Shown here piece by piece: positions 1 through 64,000 of a stretch of 64,000 nucleotides of DNA; position 1 is the first letter of the stretch, and every line of letters begins with the position of its first letter. Source of the DNA: Sclerodactyla briareus (taxonomy: Eukaryota; Echinodermata; Holothuroidea; Dendrochirotida; Sclerodactylidae); assembly GCA_026419785.1 (NCBI GenBank), contig JAODTK010000688.1, forward strand, positions 124,001-188,000, read 5' to 3'. Below the pieces are notes generated by a model, which was not told the origin of the DNA, made no database searches, and worked only from the letters and a program-made list of their open reading frames with translations. Both the position numbers and the translations under genes were made by a program.

Positions 1-992
1 TTTACGCCTTGGTTACCGCTAAGGCCAGTTTGTGGTTGTAAGTGTGCATGCTCACCACTGAACAGTTCAGGGGAAATAGACGAGATTCCCCCCATAGCAA
101 TATCGTTATGGCTTATTTTGAAACTGTCACCACTATTTGAAAACGCAAACAATTCATCCCATGTTTGCGGATGTTATCGTTGATAAGTATGCGGGAGGGG
201 ATCTGTGAAGTTTTGTGTTGGCAGGATTTGTAATTCTCAGCAGGGGAGTTTCGAAAGATCGTTTTGCCACACAGTAAACTTCAACGTCGACTGCTGTGTT
301 TCCCTCGTGGACCTTTGACCAATACATTATCACTCCTTAGAGGCATTGAATCCCAGAAACCAGTACTTGTATAAAAAGATACGCATTCGAAGCACATTGT
401 ACCAATGATTCAGTACACAAACAAGGAAGAAAACTCCGTCTAATTGACATCAGGGGGAGGGAGACTTTTTTATAATTGTGAAGAGGGGGTGGGGAACCCC
501 CCCCCCCAAAGTTTGTTTCAGCTTTTGTAGGACTTTCATCGTGTCTCTATCGTGACACAAGAATCACAAAGTTGTCAAAAACTTCCATACACTGAATTTA
601 GTGTGTTATCTATTCATGGAGAGTTTCAAATATAGATGAAGTAGTTTGGATGGTTCAATAGGCACCTCACTTACAAAATTTAATGAAACTTTCCATGGAT
701 TACAGAATTTTTTAAGGAAATTTTTGGTGGAATTCAGAAAAATCTGAAAAACAGGTGTTCCCGAAAAATTGCAAACCTAGAAAAAGAATCAGTGAACAGT
801 TGGCATTTCCAAATCAGTCATGTTTCGTATTCTTGCCAAGTTTAAAGAAAAATTGCAAGTCAATAAAATGATGCTTAATTTGTTCAGTAAGTCCATATGG
901 TACATTGGATATAACATTTCTGGTAGCCTTTAGCTGCCACCCTGTTTTGTAGCAGGCCCATGCTAAACATGATTGAATGTTCTGATTCACAG
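1..992. other. Intron sequence (5' edge of window)
   Basis: AT-rich sequence with no supported gene. It has a C-run at about 497-507 beside a G-rich stretch. It ends in the acceptor tctgattcacag, which supports it being an intron of the CHD1 gene rather than upstream intergenic DNA. Confidence 0.6.
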
Positions 993-61959
<60,967 letters not shown>

Positions 61960-63831
61960 TCAGGAAGCGCGGGTCCTCGACCATGGGCCGGAAACGGTGC
62001 ACCCGGATCAGGTGACAGACGCGGAGAGCATAGAAACGGCCCGAGTGGGGCTCCGGGTCATCTCCGGACGATACCGGCAGATGTTGTTTATATTACTCCT
62101 CTCCCTTTCCTTCAACTTCCCCTCGAACAGACGCGTGATTGTGTGAAATGACGGGTCAATCTCTGGTTGCTCGTTGCTGAGTGTGCAAACCCCAATCCAA
62201 CGGCTTATTGCTAGGTTGAGCCACAGTAAGGAAAATAAGAGACATCAGGCGAAATAAAAACTATAACTCGACTGGATTGAGGTAGCTACCTACCAAAACC
62301 TTTCTCAGAAACATATTTCATTTTGCCCCTCATATGCAGGGATAACCTATATATCCTCTATAACGTAAAAATACCATTGGTTGCATGGTTGGGATAGATT
62401 CTCACAGATCGTGGAACAAGTGAATTATACTAATACCACCTGTTTTCCATGTAAATAGAGCTGTTGGGTTGGCATTCTTTTCTTATTTTTGCACCAGGAC
62501 TTGGCACCCATAGGAATTTGAATGAAAACAGCTGCAGGTGCATAACAATCTGGTTCTTTCCTATTGGCGTTTCGCAAGAAGTATAAGTAGGCATATCCAG
62601 TGGTGATTGTGACCAGAAAGAGCGGATTGTTCCTAAAAAAAATTGACATTTTCGTCCTGCACACCTCCTTGATCCATTAACGGTGAAGCCTGGGATTGCA
62701 GCCTTGTGATCATGGGCATGGCCTATGATTACATGTCTGATGGCACCTTGAGACTGTCCCCATGTGCCACCTCCTGCCTCAAATCTGGTATGCCTACTGT
62801 CATTTTGAGTACTTGACTGGCGAGCAGATAAGGGTTAATGCTGTCGTTTGGAAGGTACAAGGTTATATGGCGGCCCTCCTGTCAGTTTTTGGACTCGTCT
62901 GTTGGCTGTTCACCTTGGATTCTTGATTCGCAGAGCTTCCGGACTGCAGGTCGAATGGTTGTGATTTTGAATCCCTCGACTGATCAACTCTTCTTAGTGT
63001 CTCTGGGCGAGGCACTGTCCTGTTTCCCAACCCAGTACACACATAGTACCCACCTCTCATTACAAGACATCACATACACAACTCACCCGTATTGATACTC
63101 CAAAATCATCGGTCAAACCGATTTGACATGTCTAAGTCCGTAACTTTACTAGCCAGCAGTGGAAAGATAACCCATTTAAAGGAATATATTCGCGCCTTAC
63201 CGAGTGAGCGTAGAATCTGTTCTGCGATTGTAATAATTCTAATGGAGCTTCTTGCCCTAATAAAAGCGTACCAACTTTTAAAATTTTTGTGTCCTGACAG
63301 AGCACAATGGAATTGTGAGACTAAATAATATCCCAACCTTCTGAAGCCTTGATCACAATGGGGTGTTCTTACATATTTTTGTGTACTGTATAAGTATATA
63401 AATTACCTTTCGCTTCCTTCATCCTGTCGTACAATGCACCTGGGGCCTAGGTGTGTCATATTACACATGGGTTAGTTCCGCATCACTGCTAAACGTGCAT
63501 GCTCAGGTTTTTTTTTTTTTTTTTGCTATTGCGGGCCCTTCATTAGACTAAATATGGTAGTTGAAATCATAACAATTACATATTAATTGAAGTTTTCCAT
63601 GTGAACAGCCTCGATGTGATGAAGGGTTTAAAATGCTTGTACTATAATCAAGTGAGCCCCCGTTTTTGATATTTGTTATCACCCAAGTTTAGAGTCCCAA
63701 CTAACAGTCTTTCCTCTAGCAAGAAAGTTTGAATTGTTTGTTCCCCTTCATATCAAATTTATCCAGGTGTATTTACAAAAGCTTCCAGACAATTTGTGTC
63801 CCCTTTCCCATGCAGTAATGATTCCAGAGGG
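61960..63831. other. 3' flank or 3' UTR, with one SINE
   Basis: The GC-rich stretch ends near 62080. A SINE lies at 62925-63090. A T-run of 18 is at 63507-63524. No polyadenylation signal can be assigned with confidence and no further gene is seen. Confidence 0.45.
62925..63090 (+). repeat. SINE-like element
   Basis: B-box-like GATTTTGAATCCCTCG at about 62962, body tctctgggcgaggcactgtc, as in the SINEs at 52415 and 56050. Confidence 0.6.
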
Positions 63832-64000
63832 TGAAGGACAACTTCAAGGATGATTATAGAGGAACTAATTATATAGCTGGATAGAAACTGAATGAGTCAG
63901 TCCAAACAGGAAGTTCATGGGACTTTCCGTTACGTAGTTATAATCTTTAAACCTTTTTGTATTGGGGATCATGTGTATTGCGCAAGATCGAAAGGCAATC
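63832..64000 (+). mobile_element. Family A MITE, copy 6, cut by window end
   Basis: tgaaggacaacttcaaggat at the left, then gaatgagtcagtccaaacag, tttccgttac and gcaagatcgaaaggca in family A order. Confidence 0.8.

Overview
The window is animal nuclear DNA, most likely from a marine invertebrate. I favour an echinoderm or another non-vertebrate deuterostome, because of the tRNA-derived SINEs, the dense AGGTCA-rich repeats and the single CHD1-type gene; the lineage is inferred from repeat texture, not proven. Long introns, GT...AG junctions and scattered SINE, LINE and MITE debris rule out a prokaryote or plasmid.

One gene fills the plus strand almost end to end: the orthologue of chromatin remodeller CHD1 (the CHD1/CHD2 subfamily). 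I can place 31 exons from about 993 to about 61959. The first 250 or so residues, by comparison with vertebrate CHD1, must lie upstream. In order, the exons give an acidic linker and chromodomain 1 (993-3090), the inter-chromodomain linker and chromodomain 2 (4005-6898), the bridge into the ATPase (13625-13746), ATPase lobe 1 (18993-22204), ATPase lobe 2 (25362-30529), the post-helicase acidic bridge (31804-36491), the SANT/SLIDE DNA-binding region (36440-44215), a lysine-rich linker (about 44649-45072), the CHCT helical domain (47631-51776) and a disordered His/Arg/Gly-rich tail (53588-61959).

About twenty of the 31 exons carry one or more single-base gains or losses. Many are at short homopolymers, especially GG to G, while the residues on either side stay highly conserved in another frame. 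Intact splice sites and strong conservation on both sides make sequencing or assembly error the best explanation. An unprocessed pseudogene is the alternative. I describe the breaks and do not restore the protein.

The introns are a dense repeat landscape. Main families: A, a TTAA-flanked MITE of about 560-600 bp, six copies plus a degenerate one; B, tandem arrays of an approximately 300-bp AGGTCA-containing unit with a perfect hairpin at the 5' end (10390-12743, 15880-17890, 49019-49864); D, more diverged AGGTCA-rich arrays; E and F, MITEs with PIF/Harbinger-like ends; G, a diverged repeat between 7496 and 9960; a set of tRNA-derived SINEs; a CR1/L2-like LINE fragment; and several minisatellites with units of 21, 38, about 50, 109 and about 118 bp. 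Three of the minisatellites look seeded on identifiable sequence: a splice donor, an exon end and a SINE head. No second protein-coding gene, rRNA, intact tRNA or CRISPR array is supported.
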